Below are positions 8,394 through 16,401 of a stretch of DNA of 64,000 nt, in pieces. Origin of the DNA: Rhodoblastus acidophilus (GTDB lineage: Bacteria > Pseudomonadota > Alphaproteobacteria > Rhizobiales > Beijerinckiaceae); NCBI RefSeq assembly GCF_900187365.1, contig NZ_FYDG01000015.1, positions 1 through 64,000 of the forward strand, given 5' to 3'. Position 1 is the stretch's first letter; the number at the start of each line of letters is the position of its first letter. Both the position numbers and the translations under genes were made by a program. The notes under the pieces are model-generated. The model did not search any database. It saw nothing but the letters and a program-made list of their open reading frames with translations, and had not been told where the DNA came from.

Positions 8394-9869
8394 ATGACCA
8401 TGCCTGCCTATGGGATCATCTTCAACGCCGACAACACCGATCCGAGGCCCGCACAAGGTTCGGACCTGTCCGTCATCGGCCTTGTGCTTCCGTCCGAGGA
8501 CGCCGACGCCGGCTATTTCCCGCTGAACGATCCGGTTGTTTTCGATTCGTCCGACGCGACCTATCTCGCCAAGATCGGCACGGGCGACCTGTACCAGGCG
8601 GTGTCGGCCATCGACGACAAGATGGCGGACCTGCAAACCTCCGCCCGCATCGTCGCCGTGCGCGTCGCCAAAGGCGCGAATCTCGCCGCGACGGCGGTCA
8701 ACATCCTCGGCGATCGCGCGGCGGGCACCGGCATTTATGCGTTGCTCCGCGCCGGGCAGAAGCTGGGCGTGACGCCGCGGTTGATCGGCGCGCCCGGCTA
8801 TACCGGCCAGATGAAATATGGCGTCCAGTCCGTGACGACGACCGCAGGATCGGGCTACACCAACGCGACCGTCACCTTCTCGCCGGCCGGCGCCACCGGA
8901 ACCGTGACGCTTTCGGCCGGCAAGGTCACCGGCGTCACGCTGACCAATCCCGGCAGCTATTCGTCGAGCCAGACGGTGACGGCGACCATCACCGGCGACG
9001 GAACGGGCGCGACCGCGACGCCGATCGTCGGCATGTTGCAGGACCCTGTTTGCGCCGCTCTGCCGGCCGTCCTCAACGCGCTCCTGGCGCATGCGGTGGT
9101 CGGCTCGCCCGGAACGACCCAGGCCGATGCGCAGGCCTGGCGCGAGGCTCTGTCGGATAAGCGGTTGATCCCGGTGGACAACTGGGAAATCGTCACGAGC
9201 GGCGAGGCCGCCGCCTATCGCGACGGCGCCGCGTCGGTGCTCGGCCTTCTCGCCCGCGTCGATTTCAAGCACAGCGGCCTGCCGTTCTGGTCGGCCTCCG
9301 GTCAACCGGTCGATGGCATCCTCGGCGTCAAGAACGCCTACACGTTCAGCCTGACTGATGGCGCCACCCAGGGGCAGGAGCTGCTCGCCGACCATATCGG
9401 CATCACCGTGCGCGGCGAGGCGGGCGTTGAAACCGCGATCTCCTCGAGCGGCTTTGTGTTCGCCGGCGTGTGGAACGCCAGCGACGATCCGCTGACTTGG
9501 TTCTACAATAAGACGCGCGGCCGCGACTGGACGCACCTCGCCTTGCTCAAATCCATTCGCCTGCGCCTCGGCGTCGAAAACGTCACGCCGCAGGGCGTCG
9601 AGGATGTGCTCAACGACATGAAAGCCATCGGCTCCGAGTTGATCCGCCAGAAAGCGGTGCTCGGTTTCAAGGTCGGCTTCGAAGCCGCCCGCAACAGCGC
9701 CGACAATCTGCGCCAGGGCAAGTTCGTGGTCAGCTATGCGCAGGAAGAGCCGGCGCCGATCACTCAGGTCACGATCGACAGCCGGCCCTATTACGAGGCG
9801 CTCGAAGTCGAGCTGGCCACGCTGGTGGCGCAGGCCGCGACCTATCTGCCGCAATATCTGGGCGCCTGA
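8394..9869 (+). CDS. FI: contractile tail sheath protein FI
   Basis: This 491-residue protein is of the P2 FI sheath family, the subunit that contracts to drive the tube into the cell. The first 140 residues include the typical P-R-L-I-G-A-P-G-Y segment. The C-terminal third carries the usual W-N-A-S, G-R-D-W-T-H, F-K-V-G-F-E and D-S-R-P-Y-Y elements. Residues about 141-213 are an extra beta-rich domain full of Thr, Gly and Val, inserted where P2-type sheaths run directly on. That explains a length well above the roughly 400 residues of P2 FI. The tube gene follows 31 bases later. Confidence 0.95.
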   Translation: MTMPAYGIIFNADNTDPRPAQGSDLSVIGLVLPSEDADAGYFPLNDPVVFDSSDATYLAKIGTGDLYQAVSAIDDKMADLQTSARIVAVRVAKGANLAATAVNILGDRAAGTGIYALLRAGQKLGVTPRLIGAPGYTGQMKYGVQSVTTTAGSGYTNATVTFSPAGATGTVTLSAGKVTGVTLTNPGSYSSSQTVTATITGDGTGATATPIVGMLQDPVCAALPAVLNALLAHAVVGSPGTTQADAQAWREALSDKRLIPVDNWEIVTSGEAAAYRDGAASVLGLLARVDFKHSGLPFWSASGQPVDGILGVKNAYTFSLTDGATQGQELLADHIGITVRGEAGVETAISSSGFVFAGVWNASDDPLTWFYNKTRGRDWTHLALLKSIRLRLGVENVTPQGVEDVLNDMKAIGSELIRQKAVLGFKVGFEAARNSADNLRQGKFVVSYAQEEPAPITQVTIDSRPYYEALEVELATLVAQAATYLPQYLGA

Positions 9870-9900
9870 CGCCCGTCCCTCTCGATCCAGGAGTTAGATC

Positions 9901-10431
9901 ATGGCGACTCTTCGCGTCCTTGAACGCGCCAATATTTTCCCCGGCGATTCCGGCAACGACCGGTCGAAACATCTTTCGCTGCAATCCCTCAAGCTGCCGG
10001 CGCTGGAGGAAAAGACCGCGCAGCATCAGCCGGGCGGCGGCATTGGCGAAATCGAGATCGGCGGCTTGGGCCTCAATGCGTTCAGCGTGACCTTCAAGCT
10101 GCTCGGCTCCGACCCGCAGACGATGGGGCTGTTCGGCATCGGCGGACGAAATCAGGTTCCCTACACGATCTATGGCATCGCCCGCGACAAGGCCGGAAAC
10201 GGCGCGGTCGAGATCAAAGCCATCGCCTGGGGCCGCATGACCAAGATCGACCCCGGCGAATTCAAGGCGGGCGAGCTCAACGAGCAGGATCACGAAATCA
10301 AGGAGATCATGCACTACGAATATTACGAGAACGGCTCGGAGATTTACTTCTTCGATTTCTTCTCTTCGACGTGGCGCGTGAACGGTCAGGACCAGAACGC
10401 GGACATGAAGTCCATTCTGCGTATCGCGTAA
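9901..10431 (+). CDS. FII: phage major tail tube protein FII
   Basis: This 176-residue protein matches P2 FII, which stacks as hexamers to make the inner tube. The N-terminal LERANIFPGD, the L-P-A-L-E-E-K stretch near residue 37, G-I-G-E-I-E-I-G-G-L and the C-terminal Y-Y-E-N-G-S-E-I-Y-F-F-D-F are all usual features. ATG follows AGGAGTTAGATC, a good ribosome site. In P2 the next gene is E, but here a reversed gene (10435-10857) intervenes. Confidence 0.95.
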   Translation: MATLRVLERANIFPGDSGNDRSKHLSLQSLKLPALEEKTAQHQPGGGIGEIEIGGLGLNAFSVTFKLLGSDPQTMGLFGIGGRNQVPYTIYGIARDKAGNGAVEIKAIAWGRMTKIDPGEFKAGELNEQDHEIKEIMHYEYYENGSEIYFFDFFSSTWRVNGQDQNADMKSILRIA

Positions 10432-10434
10432 GGA

Positions 10435-10857
10435 CTATTTCGGAATGATCTCGACTGTCGCTATGTCTGTCTTCAGATCATAGCGACAGATCAAGGTGAC
10501 GTGCTGCCTTGCGCCAAAGCCGTTCTGAAACATGGCTCCCTTCTCCAATAGGACGGCGACGCCAGTTTTCTTGAAGAAATCACCTAAGTAGTAAGATTGG
10601 AACGCAAGGAATGGGAGCTCAGCCTCTCCATATCTCGCTACAACGTTAGCTGTCGCCTTACACTCACTAGCCAAATATAACCCAGACTTTGATTTGTGAT
10701 TAATGACAATATCTTCATTATCTCTGCATCTGAGATATTCAGTAGAACAAGTGGGTTTAGCTGTTTCTTGTTCTTGGTGAATGGCGCTTTCGTGGTTCAG
10801 CCAAATAATCGCGGACATGGCGACAATCGGAAACAGCAGGCATCCGACTTTAAGCAT
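10435..10857 (-). CDS. reverse-strand cargo (moron) gene, secreted or membrane-anchored protein
   Basis: This encodes 140 residues from the ATG at 10857, which has GAGG six bases upstream. An in-frame TTG lies two codons earlier. The N-terminus (residues 2-20, V-G-C-L-L-F-P-I-V-A-M-S-A-I-I-W-L) is one hydrophobic segment, either a signal peptide or an anchor. Cysteines at roughly 37, 44, 67 and 123 could form disulfides outside the cytoplasm. The C-terminal part (F-Q-N-G-F-G-A-R, then L-I-C-R-Y-D) looks like a compact beta domain. The gene runs against the tail operon, is clearly AT-richer than its neighbours and leaves both flanking tail genes intact. These are marks of a phage moron. Function is unknown; superinfection exclusion or envelope modification are guesses. 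Confidence 0.75.
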   Translation of the reverse strand: MLKVGCLLFPIVAMSAIIWLNHESAIHQEQETAKPTCSTEYLRCRDNEDIVINHKSKSGLYLASECKATANVVARYGEAELPFLAFQSYYLGDFFKKTGVAVLLEKGAMFQNGFGARQHVTLICRYDLKTDIATVEIIPK

Positions 10858-10893
10858 GGGCAACCTCTAACTGGCAATCGAAGGGAACTTTAC

Positions 10894-11277
10894 ATGGATT
10901 CCGATCAGACGCCACAAAAGCCGCGCTTCGCAGGAAGCCGCGCGCGTGTTGGCTCTCACACGCTGGACTGGCCGGTCGAATATGGCGGCCGCACCTATAC
11001 GGAAATTCACCTCGCGCGCCTGACCGCCAGCGATGTCGCGGCGTTTCAGGCCAGCCTCGCCAAGCTGGCGCCCGACGCCATCGTCCACTGTCCGATCTAT
11101 CGCGACGCCGATGGCGCGCTAATCCCCGACGCGGTCATGGACGCGTTGGACGATGACGACGCCTTCGAGCTGGAAAAGAAGGTGGCCGATTTTTTGCCCC
11201 GCCGGTTCCGGGGCGCGCCGGATGGCGTTTCGGGCCCGCAAACTGGCGCAACTACCGAGCCTTCATCCGAAAAGTAA
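10894..11277 (+). CDS. E: phage tail assembly chaperone E
   Basis: This 127-residue protein starts at the ATG at 10894, 9 bases after AAGGGA. It occupies the P2 gpE slot, between tube and tape measure. Residues 36-85 (T-E-I-H-L-A-R-L-T-A-S-D-V through I-V-H-C-P-I-Y-R-D-A-D-G-A-L-I-P-D-A-V) show the usual E-type helical chaperone pattern. Codons 99-101 read GAT TTT TTG, which is a slippery heptamer; a -1 shift there gives a second product, listed separately. The chaperones coat the tape measure protein during tail-length determination. Confidence 0.88.
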   Translation: MDSDQTPQKPRFAGSRARVGSHTLDWPVEYGGRTYTEIHLARLTASDVAAFQASLAKLAPDAIVHCPIYRDADGALIPDAVMDALDDDDAFELEKKVADFLPRRFRGAPDGVSGPQTGATTEPSSEK

Positions 11278-11366
11278 TCGGCTGGTCGATGGCGGAGCTG
11301 GACGCTCTGCCGTGGGACGAATTCATCGCCGAGCTGATTGAGGCTCGCGACCTTCAGGGGATGTGA
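10894..11366 (+). CDS. E': tail assembly chaperone E+E' (programmed -1 frameshift product)
   Basis: At 11190-11196 the sequence is T TTT TTG in the phase X XXY YYZ, the same slippery heptamer used by P2 to make gpE+E'. A -1 shift there reads GCC CCG CCG from 11196 and stays open for 56 codons to a TGA at 11364-11366. The product is 157 residues. Its extension contains W-R-N-Y-R-A-F-I-R-K-V-I-G-W-S-M-A-E-L and L-P-W-D-E-F, the aromatic helical pattern expected of E'. The stop sits four bases before the tape measure ATG. The mechanism is established for P2-like phages; here it is read from sequence. Confidence 0.85.
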
Positions 11367-11370
11367 CTGC

Positions 11371-14091
11371 ATGGCCAATCTCTCTTCGACCATGACGGTG
11401 AAGCTGGTTGACGACGTCAGCAAGCCCGCCAGGACGGTCGCGCAGGCGCTCAAGGATGCCGAGCGAGCAGCCAAGGAGGTCGCGCGCGGCATGGCCGGGA
11501 CGGGCGCGACGGACCGGCTGCAAAAGAGCCTGTCGAAGCTCAGCCTGTCGAAAAAGGACATCGAGCAGGTCGCGGGGGCGTGGCGGGACTATTCGCGCGC
11601 CGCCGGCCTCGCGGCCAATTCCGCCAGCTGGACCAAGGCGCAGGCGTCGCAAGTCAAGGCATGGGAAAACCAGACCGTCGCCGCGCTGCGCCGCGTCAAG
11701 AGCGAACAGGCGGCGTTCAATCGTAGTGTCGCCAAGGTGCCCCCTATGCCTACCTTGCCTTCGGCCGCGGTCGGCCGTCACGGCGGTTTCCGCGGTGCGG
11801 TCTCGACGCTGGCCGGTGCGACGGGCGCAAATTTCGTCGCTGGCGCCGGCGCTGAAAAAGCCGCGCACACGATGGTTCACAAGGCGGCAGAAGTCGAACA
11901 ACTGCGTTTTCGCATCCGCGAACTTTCTCGCAATGACCCAGGCGAAGCGGGATTTGCGGACAATCTCGCGGCGGAGGTCGCGGCCAAATATCCCGGCATC
12001 GGCTTGGATAAAGCGCTCGACACCTATATTGAGACCCGCGCCAATTCTGTTGACCATCACGGCCACGTAGATCAGAAGGTTGCGCGGCGTAATATGCTGG
12101 CGATGTCGCGCGCGCAAAATGCTGCGCTGGCGCTTGGTTTTGATTTCACGCCCACTGATGCTCAGAATCTGCTTAAGGGCTTGGAAGGCTCTGGGCGTGC
12201 GGATGACCCGCAAGGCATTGAAAAGATGACCGATGCCTACCTGCGCGCCAAGCAGGTCTTCGGGTCCGCTATCGCGTCGCAGATGGTTCGCGACTATACG
12301 GCCAACGCCAAGGGGGCAAACTTCAGCGTCGGCGACGAACAGTTTTTCCGCGAAAATCTTGTCCGCATGTCGGAAGGCAACGCCTCTCGTCTTGGCAACG
12401 AGGTCAACCAGACGCTGGCTTCGCTCAAAGGGTCTATGAAGAAGTCGGCAGGCAAATGGCTTGTCGAGCTGGGCATTGCCAAGGCTTCGGACATGGAGAA
12501 CATGGGCGGCGGCGCTGTCCGGTTCAAGAATGGGTTTGAGGGTTCTAACCTGCTGGAAACGCATCAAGGCCAGTGGGCAAGGACGGTTCTGAAGGAGGCG
12601 ATTGAAAAAAAAGGCATCCTGAGCGACGACAAAGTTGAGGCGCGCATGAAAATGCTGCGCGATCAGGAGTTAAGAGCCAACCCGAATGCGCAAATTGACG
12701 AGCTGTATTTGCGCCATCGCGCTACCGAAGGCCTGGTTTCAGCGCACCTCGCCAAATCCGGGTTTCGTTCAACGGTCATCGACAACCTCGCGCACCTGAT
12801 CGGCAACGAGCATTTGCTGGAGCGTGACGCTCAGGCGATGGGTCAAGCCTCTGGTTCGAAGGCTGGCGACCGCATCGCGGAAAACCCCGTCGCGACATGG
12901 AAAGAGTTGACGGAATCCCTGTCAACTTTTGCGACCGTCGTGGGGTCCCCGGCAATGCAGTCCGTCAGCTCCACGCTGGACGGCATGTCGCGCGGGATCG
13001 CCAGCTTTTCGCAGTCGCTGGCGGAATGGGAGAAGGCGAACCCGACCCTGGCGAAGATCGGGTCCGGTGGCGCGATCGCGGGCATGGGCGCGGGTGGCGC
13101 GGCGCTGCTCTATGGAGCGTTCAACGGGCTGGCGTCGGGGTTCGGCCTCAAGGGTTCGGCCGTCGCGCTGGACGCATCGGCGGCCGCGCTGACGGCGGCG
13201 GCCGGAAGACTTGGCGCGACACCCAGCGCCCTCCCAAATCCCAGCGCCCTGCCAAACCCCGGCGCGGCGACCCCGGGCGCCGTCGCCGCCCCTGCGGTGG
13301 TTGGCGCCGGCGGCGGCGGCGCGGGCGGCACCATCGCCGGCGGCGTGCTCGCCGGCATCGGGGCGTCGGCTCTGACTGCCGGCGCGATCCTCGACAGTCA
13401 GCACGCCGACGCGCCCGGGCACAGGCCATGGACCGGCGACAGGCTGCTGGGGAATTTCGTCGGCGGCCAGGATTATGCGCCGACCTCCGAGGAAATCGGG
13501 GCGTCCGTCGAAAACAGCGACAAGACGTGGCATGATCAATGGCGATACCGGACGTGGCGCAACCAGCTTAACGCCATGAACCAGCGGAATCCGCTGGCGC
13601 AAGACCCGGCCAAGACCTGGACGCCCGGCGCGGATAAGGCGCCGACGCCTCCGGCGCGGCCGGCGGGGCTCGAAGCCTTCAAGGAGGCGGCGCAGGACGC
13701 CCGTCAGACGCTGCAACTGCTCAGCAAGGAACAGGTCGCGCCGCACGTCGACAGCCAGCAAATCGACCTCGCCAAGGACAAGGCGGCGGGCGCGTTGCAG
13801 ACGTTGCAGCTCCTCGGCCATGAAACCGTCAAGCCGAACGTCGACACCCAGTCGCTCGATAACGCCAAGGACAAGGCCGGCGAAGCCCACAAGAGCCTGC
13901 TGCAGATCAATGGATCGTTCTCGCCGCAGATCAGCACCGCCGCCCTCGATGCTCTGATCATCAAGGCGCGTAAGGCGCGCGCCGAATTGAGAAAGCTCTC
14001 CGCCGTCGCGGCTTCGCCGGGCGCGGGCGAGGCCCCCTCGTTCGGCTCGCTCCACCGCAACTCCTTCACCACAGGGCCGCAGGGAGAATAG
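11371..14091 (+). CDS. T: phage tail tape measure protein T
   Basis: This 906-residue protein is the length ruler of the tail and is partly released into the host envelope on infection. The start is the ATG at 11371; earlier in-frame codons lie inside the E' region. The N-terminal 200 residues are helical and Lys/Ala-rich. The central region (about 560-690) holds small-residue hydrophobic segments (G-A-I-A-G-M-G-A-G-G-A-A-L-L and G-G-V-L-A-G-I-G-A-S-A-L) that could cross a membrane. Residues about 770-880 carry three imperfect repeats built around T-L-Q-L-L...V-D-(S/T)-Q-x-(I/L)-D. The stop is three bases before the U gene. Confidence 0.92.
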   Translation: MANLSSTMTVKLVDDVSKPARTVAQALKDAERAAKEVARGMAGTGATDRLQKSLSKLSLSKKDIEQVAGAWRDYSRAAGLAANSASWTKAQASQVKAWENQTVAALRRVKSEQAAFNRSVAKVPPMPTLPSAAVGRHGGFRGAVSTLAGATGANFVAGAGAEKAAHTMVHKAAEVEQLRFRIRELSRNDPGEAGFADNLAAEVAAKYPGIGLDKALDTYIETRANSVDHHGHVDQKVARRNMLAMSRAQNAALALGFDFTPTDAQNLLKGLEGSGRADDPQGIEKMTDAYLRAKQVFGSAIASQMVRDYTANAKGANFSVGDEQFFRENLVRMSEGNASRLGNEVNQTLASLKGSMKKSAGKWLVELGIAKASDMENMGGGAVRFKNGFEGSNLLETHQGQWARTVLKEAIEKKGILSDDKVEARMKMLRDQELRANPNAQIDELYLRHRATEGLVSAHLAKSGFRSTVIDNLAHLIGNEHLLERDAQAMGQASGSKAGDRIAENPVATWKELTESLSTFATVVGSPAMQSVSSTLDGMSRGIASFSQSLAEWEKANPTLAKIGSGGAIAGMGAGGAALLYGAFNGLASGFGLKGSAVALDASAAALTAAAGRLGATPSALPNPSALPNPGAATPGAVAAPAVVGAGGGGAGGTIAGGVLAGIGASALTAGAILDSQHADAPGHRPWTGDRLLGNFVGGQDYAPTSEEIGASVENSDKTWHDQWRYRTWRNQLNAMNQRNPLAQDPAKTWTPGADKAPTPPARPAGLEAFKEAAQDARQTLQLLSKEQVAPHVDSQQIDLAKDKAAGALQTLQLLGHETVKPNVDTQSLDNAKDKAGEAHKSLLQINGSFSPQISTAALDALIIKARKARAELRKLSAVAASPGAGEAPSFGSLHRNSFTTGPQGE

Positions 14092-14094
14092 CCC

Positions 14095-14520
14095 ATGCTC
14101 TATCAGCTCGGCGCGCTCACGCTGGACGTGACGCCGTTCAACACACATGAAGTCGAGCGCGAGACCGGGTTCGACTTTGCGGCGAAAGATGTCGTAGGCG
14201 GGATGAAGCCGCGCGAGCCGATGGGCGAGGCGGACGAAACGGTCACGTTGGAATGCAGGCTGTTTCCGCATCGCTTCGGCGGCCTCTCCGGGCTTTCGGT
14301 TCTCGACGGCATGCGTGCGAGCGGTCAGCCGCAGATCCTCGTGCGTGGCGACGGGCTCAATCGCGGATGGTTCCTGATCGAGAAGGTCAAAGAAACCAAC
14401 GCCTTCCTCACGCGTGAGGGTGTCGGGCGGCAGATCGACGTGTCGATCAGCCTCATTCGATCCCCGGTCGGCGCCAGCGCCGGATCGATCCTCTCAACGC
14501 TCATGTCCTTGTTCCGGTGA
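14095..14520 (+). CDS. U: phage tail completion protein U
   Basis: This 141-residue protein is of the P2 gpU family, which caps or completes the tail. Characteristic features are the N-terminal M-L-Y-Q-L-G-A-L, P-F-N-T-H-E-V-E-R near residue 15, then F-P-H-R-F-G-G and D-G-L-N-R-G-W-F-L-I-E-K-V near residues 86-98. It follows the tape measure gene by three bases. X follows after four bases. Confidence 0.92.
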   Translation: MLYQLGALTLDVTPFNTHEVERETGFDFAAKDVVGGMKPREPMGEADETVTLECRLFPHRFGGLSGLSVLDGMRASGQPQILVRGDGLNRGWFLIEKVKETNAFLTREGVGRQIDVSISLIRSPVGASAGSILSTLMSLFR

Positions 14521-14524
14521 GGCC

Positions 14525-14746
14525 ATGGCCACGGAAATCCTGACCTTCAACGGCTCCACGCCGCTCGATCTGCTGCTGTGGCGGCGCTATCGCCGCGACA
14601 TCGTCGGGCTGGTCGAACAGACGCTCGTCGCGAACCCGCACCTGGCCGGGCTCGGCGTTTGCCCGCCGCGCGGCACGAAAGTGCTGGTGACGATCCCGGA
14701 GGCCCAGTCGGAGACGGCGACCCGGACGGTGTCCCTCTATGACTGA
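14525..14746 (+). CDS. X: phage tail protein X (LysM-like)
   Basis: This 73-residue protein is of the phage tail X family, a short LysM-fold protein. T-P-L-D-L-L-L-W-R-R-Y, then V-E-Q-T-L-V-A-N-P-H-L-A and P-P-R-G-T-K-V-L-V-T-I-P, match the usual N-P-x-L and I-x-L-P landmarks. It lies between U and D and overlaps D by eight bases. The tail X domain is thought to sit at the tail tip or hub, where its LysM fold may touch peptidoglycan. Confidence 0.88.
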   Translation: MATEILTFNGSTPLDLLLWRRYRRDIVGLVEQTLVANPHLAGLGVCPPRGTKVLVTIPEAQSETATRTVSLYD

Positions 14747-15818
14747 CGTTTCGCGCGGCGCCTATTACCGCATCTTGATTGATGGCAAGCCGGTCACGGC
14801 GAATTTCGCGCCCTATCTGCTGTCGATGACCATTCGCGATAGCGAGGGCGGCAAGAGCGACAGCCTCGATCTCGAGTTGGATGACCGGAAAGGCCAGATC
14901 ATCCTGCCGCGCACCGGCGCGACGATTTACGCCGAGATCGGCTGGAAAGGCGGCGGCTGCGTCACATTCGAGGGCAAGACCGACGAACCGCATAGCCGAG
15001 GCTCGCGCGGCGGCGGCATGACCCTGAGCCTCAACGCCAAGAGCGCCGATCCGAACAGCAAGGGCAAGGAGACGCAAAGCCGCCACAAGGACAACGCCAA
15101 ATTCGGCGATGTGGCGACCGAATGGGGCAAAAAAGTCGGTCTCGCGGTCAAGGTGCATTCGGCTCTTGCGTCGATCAATCGTCCCTATTGGGGGATGGCC
15201 AACGAGAGCTTTCACGCCTGGGGCGCGCGGGTCGCGCGGGAGCTCGGCGCCACGTTCAAAATCCAGGGGAGCAAAGCCGTTTTTGTGCCCCGATCCGGAT
15301 CGACGTCGGCGGGCGGGGCGGCGATGGCGATCGTCGCCGCCAGGCGGCCGGGCAATATCATCAGCTGGGATCTGACGCCGACTTTTAATCGCAATGCCTA
15401 CAAGCAATTCGATGTGCGCTGGTACGACGTCAAGAAGGCGAAGTGGATGACGGAAACCGTCTCTGCGGCGGCCTCCTCTGGAGCCGGCGGCGCGATCGCG
15501 GCTCTGACGCATCGGTTCAAGGCGGCTGACAAGGATCACGCCAAGCAGATCGCGGGATCGAACAAGGACGAGGCCGACCGCAAGAAAGGCGGCGGCACGG
15601 TTCGCATCATCGGCGACCCGGCGGCCCGCGCGCAGGCCACATGCGTCGTGTCAGGCGTGCGCGCCGGCATCGACGGGTCATATCGCATCACCGAGGCCTC
15701 GCACATGATTTCGCGCGGCCCTGGCTATGAGACGGAAATGACGCTGGAGCAACCGAGCGGCGACGCCGGGACGGACAGCCGCGCAAAAAGCAATTCCTCA
15801 GGTTCCGCGGGCACTTAA
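14739..15818 (+). CDS. D: phage tail hub protein D (late control protein D family)
   Basis: This 359-residue protein matches P2 gpD, the baseplate hub that links tube to spike and is often annotated as late control protein D. The N-terminus (Y-Y-R-I-L-I-D-G-K-P-V-T, L-S-M-T-I-R-D-S-E-G-G-K-S-D-S-L-D-L-E-L-D-D) is diagnostic. The middle contains the W-G-A-R-V-A-R-E-L-G segment. The C-terminal 30 residues are Ser/Gly/Ala-rich and disordered. It ends the conserved tail set; the next genes are phage-specific additions. Confidence 0.93.
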   Translation: MTDVSRGAYYRILIDGKPVTANFAPYLLSMTIRDSEGGKSDSLDLELDDRKGQIILPRTGATIYAEIGWKGGGCVTFEGKTDEPHSRGSRGGGMTLSLNAKSADPNSKGKETQSRHKDNAKFGDVATEWGKKVGLAVKVHSALASINRPYWGMANESFHAWGARVARELGATFKIQGSKAVFVPRSGSTSAGGAAMAIVAARRPGNIISWDLTPTFNRNAYKQFDVRWYDVKKAKWMTETVSAAASSGAGGAIAALTHRFKAADKDHAKQIAGSNKDEADRKKGGGTVRIIGDPAARAQATCVVSGVRAGIDGSYRITEASHMISRGPGYETEMTLEQPSGDAGTDSRAKSNSSGSAGT

Positions 15819-15840
15819 CCACCTCTCTTAGGAGCATGAC

Positions 15841-16389
15841 ATGGCATCCATCACCGTTGCGGTGAGTGGCTGGACCTCGCTTGGGTCCACGTCGATGATT
15901 ATCACCGCAAAATCGACGCGCGGCGTCTGGCTGGTTGACGCTGGGGCGCAACCGTCCGCCTCGCGGGTCTCCGGCGATGTCTATGTTCCCGGAGGCCAGT
16001 CTATTGGGTTTGCGCCGACATCGACGCTCTGGGCCTTGCAGACGAGCGATATGACCTCTGCGACCGTGGGCGTGTCGCCGCAGGCGTCGGGCGGCGGCGG
16101 AGCCGGCTATTCGGTCTCTGGCGTCGATCCCATCACTGCGGCGCTATCGAGCAGCACCACGACCAGCGGCGAATTTGTGCCGCTCGCGGGCCGCATGTTC
16201 GACATCGACATCGCGGCGGGCGTGACCGTCCAGTTGCAGCGTTATTCGGACGCCGCCGGCGCGTGGATCCCCGCAACTTCAGGCACATGGACCGGGCCGG
16301 TTGGCAAGACCTGGCGAAGCGACCGCGTCGGCACGCGATTCCGCGCGCTGTGGGTGGCCGGCTCCGGCGCTGTTGGCTTTATCCAGTAG
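15841..16389 (+). CDS. phage accessory structural protein, unknown
   Basis: This 182-residue protein starts at the ATG at 15841 behind TTAGGAGCATGAC. It is beta-rich, full of Ser, Thr, Gly and Val, with a Gly-rich hinge at about 81-86 (S-G-G-G-G-A). Residues 105-182 resemble a small virion decoration fold, with V-T-V-Q-L-Q-R-Y-S-D-A-A-G-A-W and a final R-F-R-A-L-W-V-A-G-S-G. It is 12 bases before the SGNH esterase gene, so the two are probably co-translated and may form one surface structure. I recognise no named family. Confidence 0.62.
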   Translation: MASITVAVSGWTSLGSTSMIITAKSTRGVWLVDAGAQPSASRVSGDVYVPGGQSIGFAPTSTLWALQTSDMTSATVGVSPQASGGGGAGYSVSGVDPITAALSSSTTTSGEFVPLAGRMFDIDIAAGVTVQLQRYSDAAGAWIPATSGTWTGPVGKTWRSDRVGTRFRALWVAGSGAVGFIQ

Positions 16390-16401
16390 GGAGCGCGGAT
16401 C

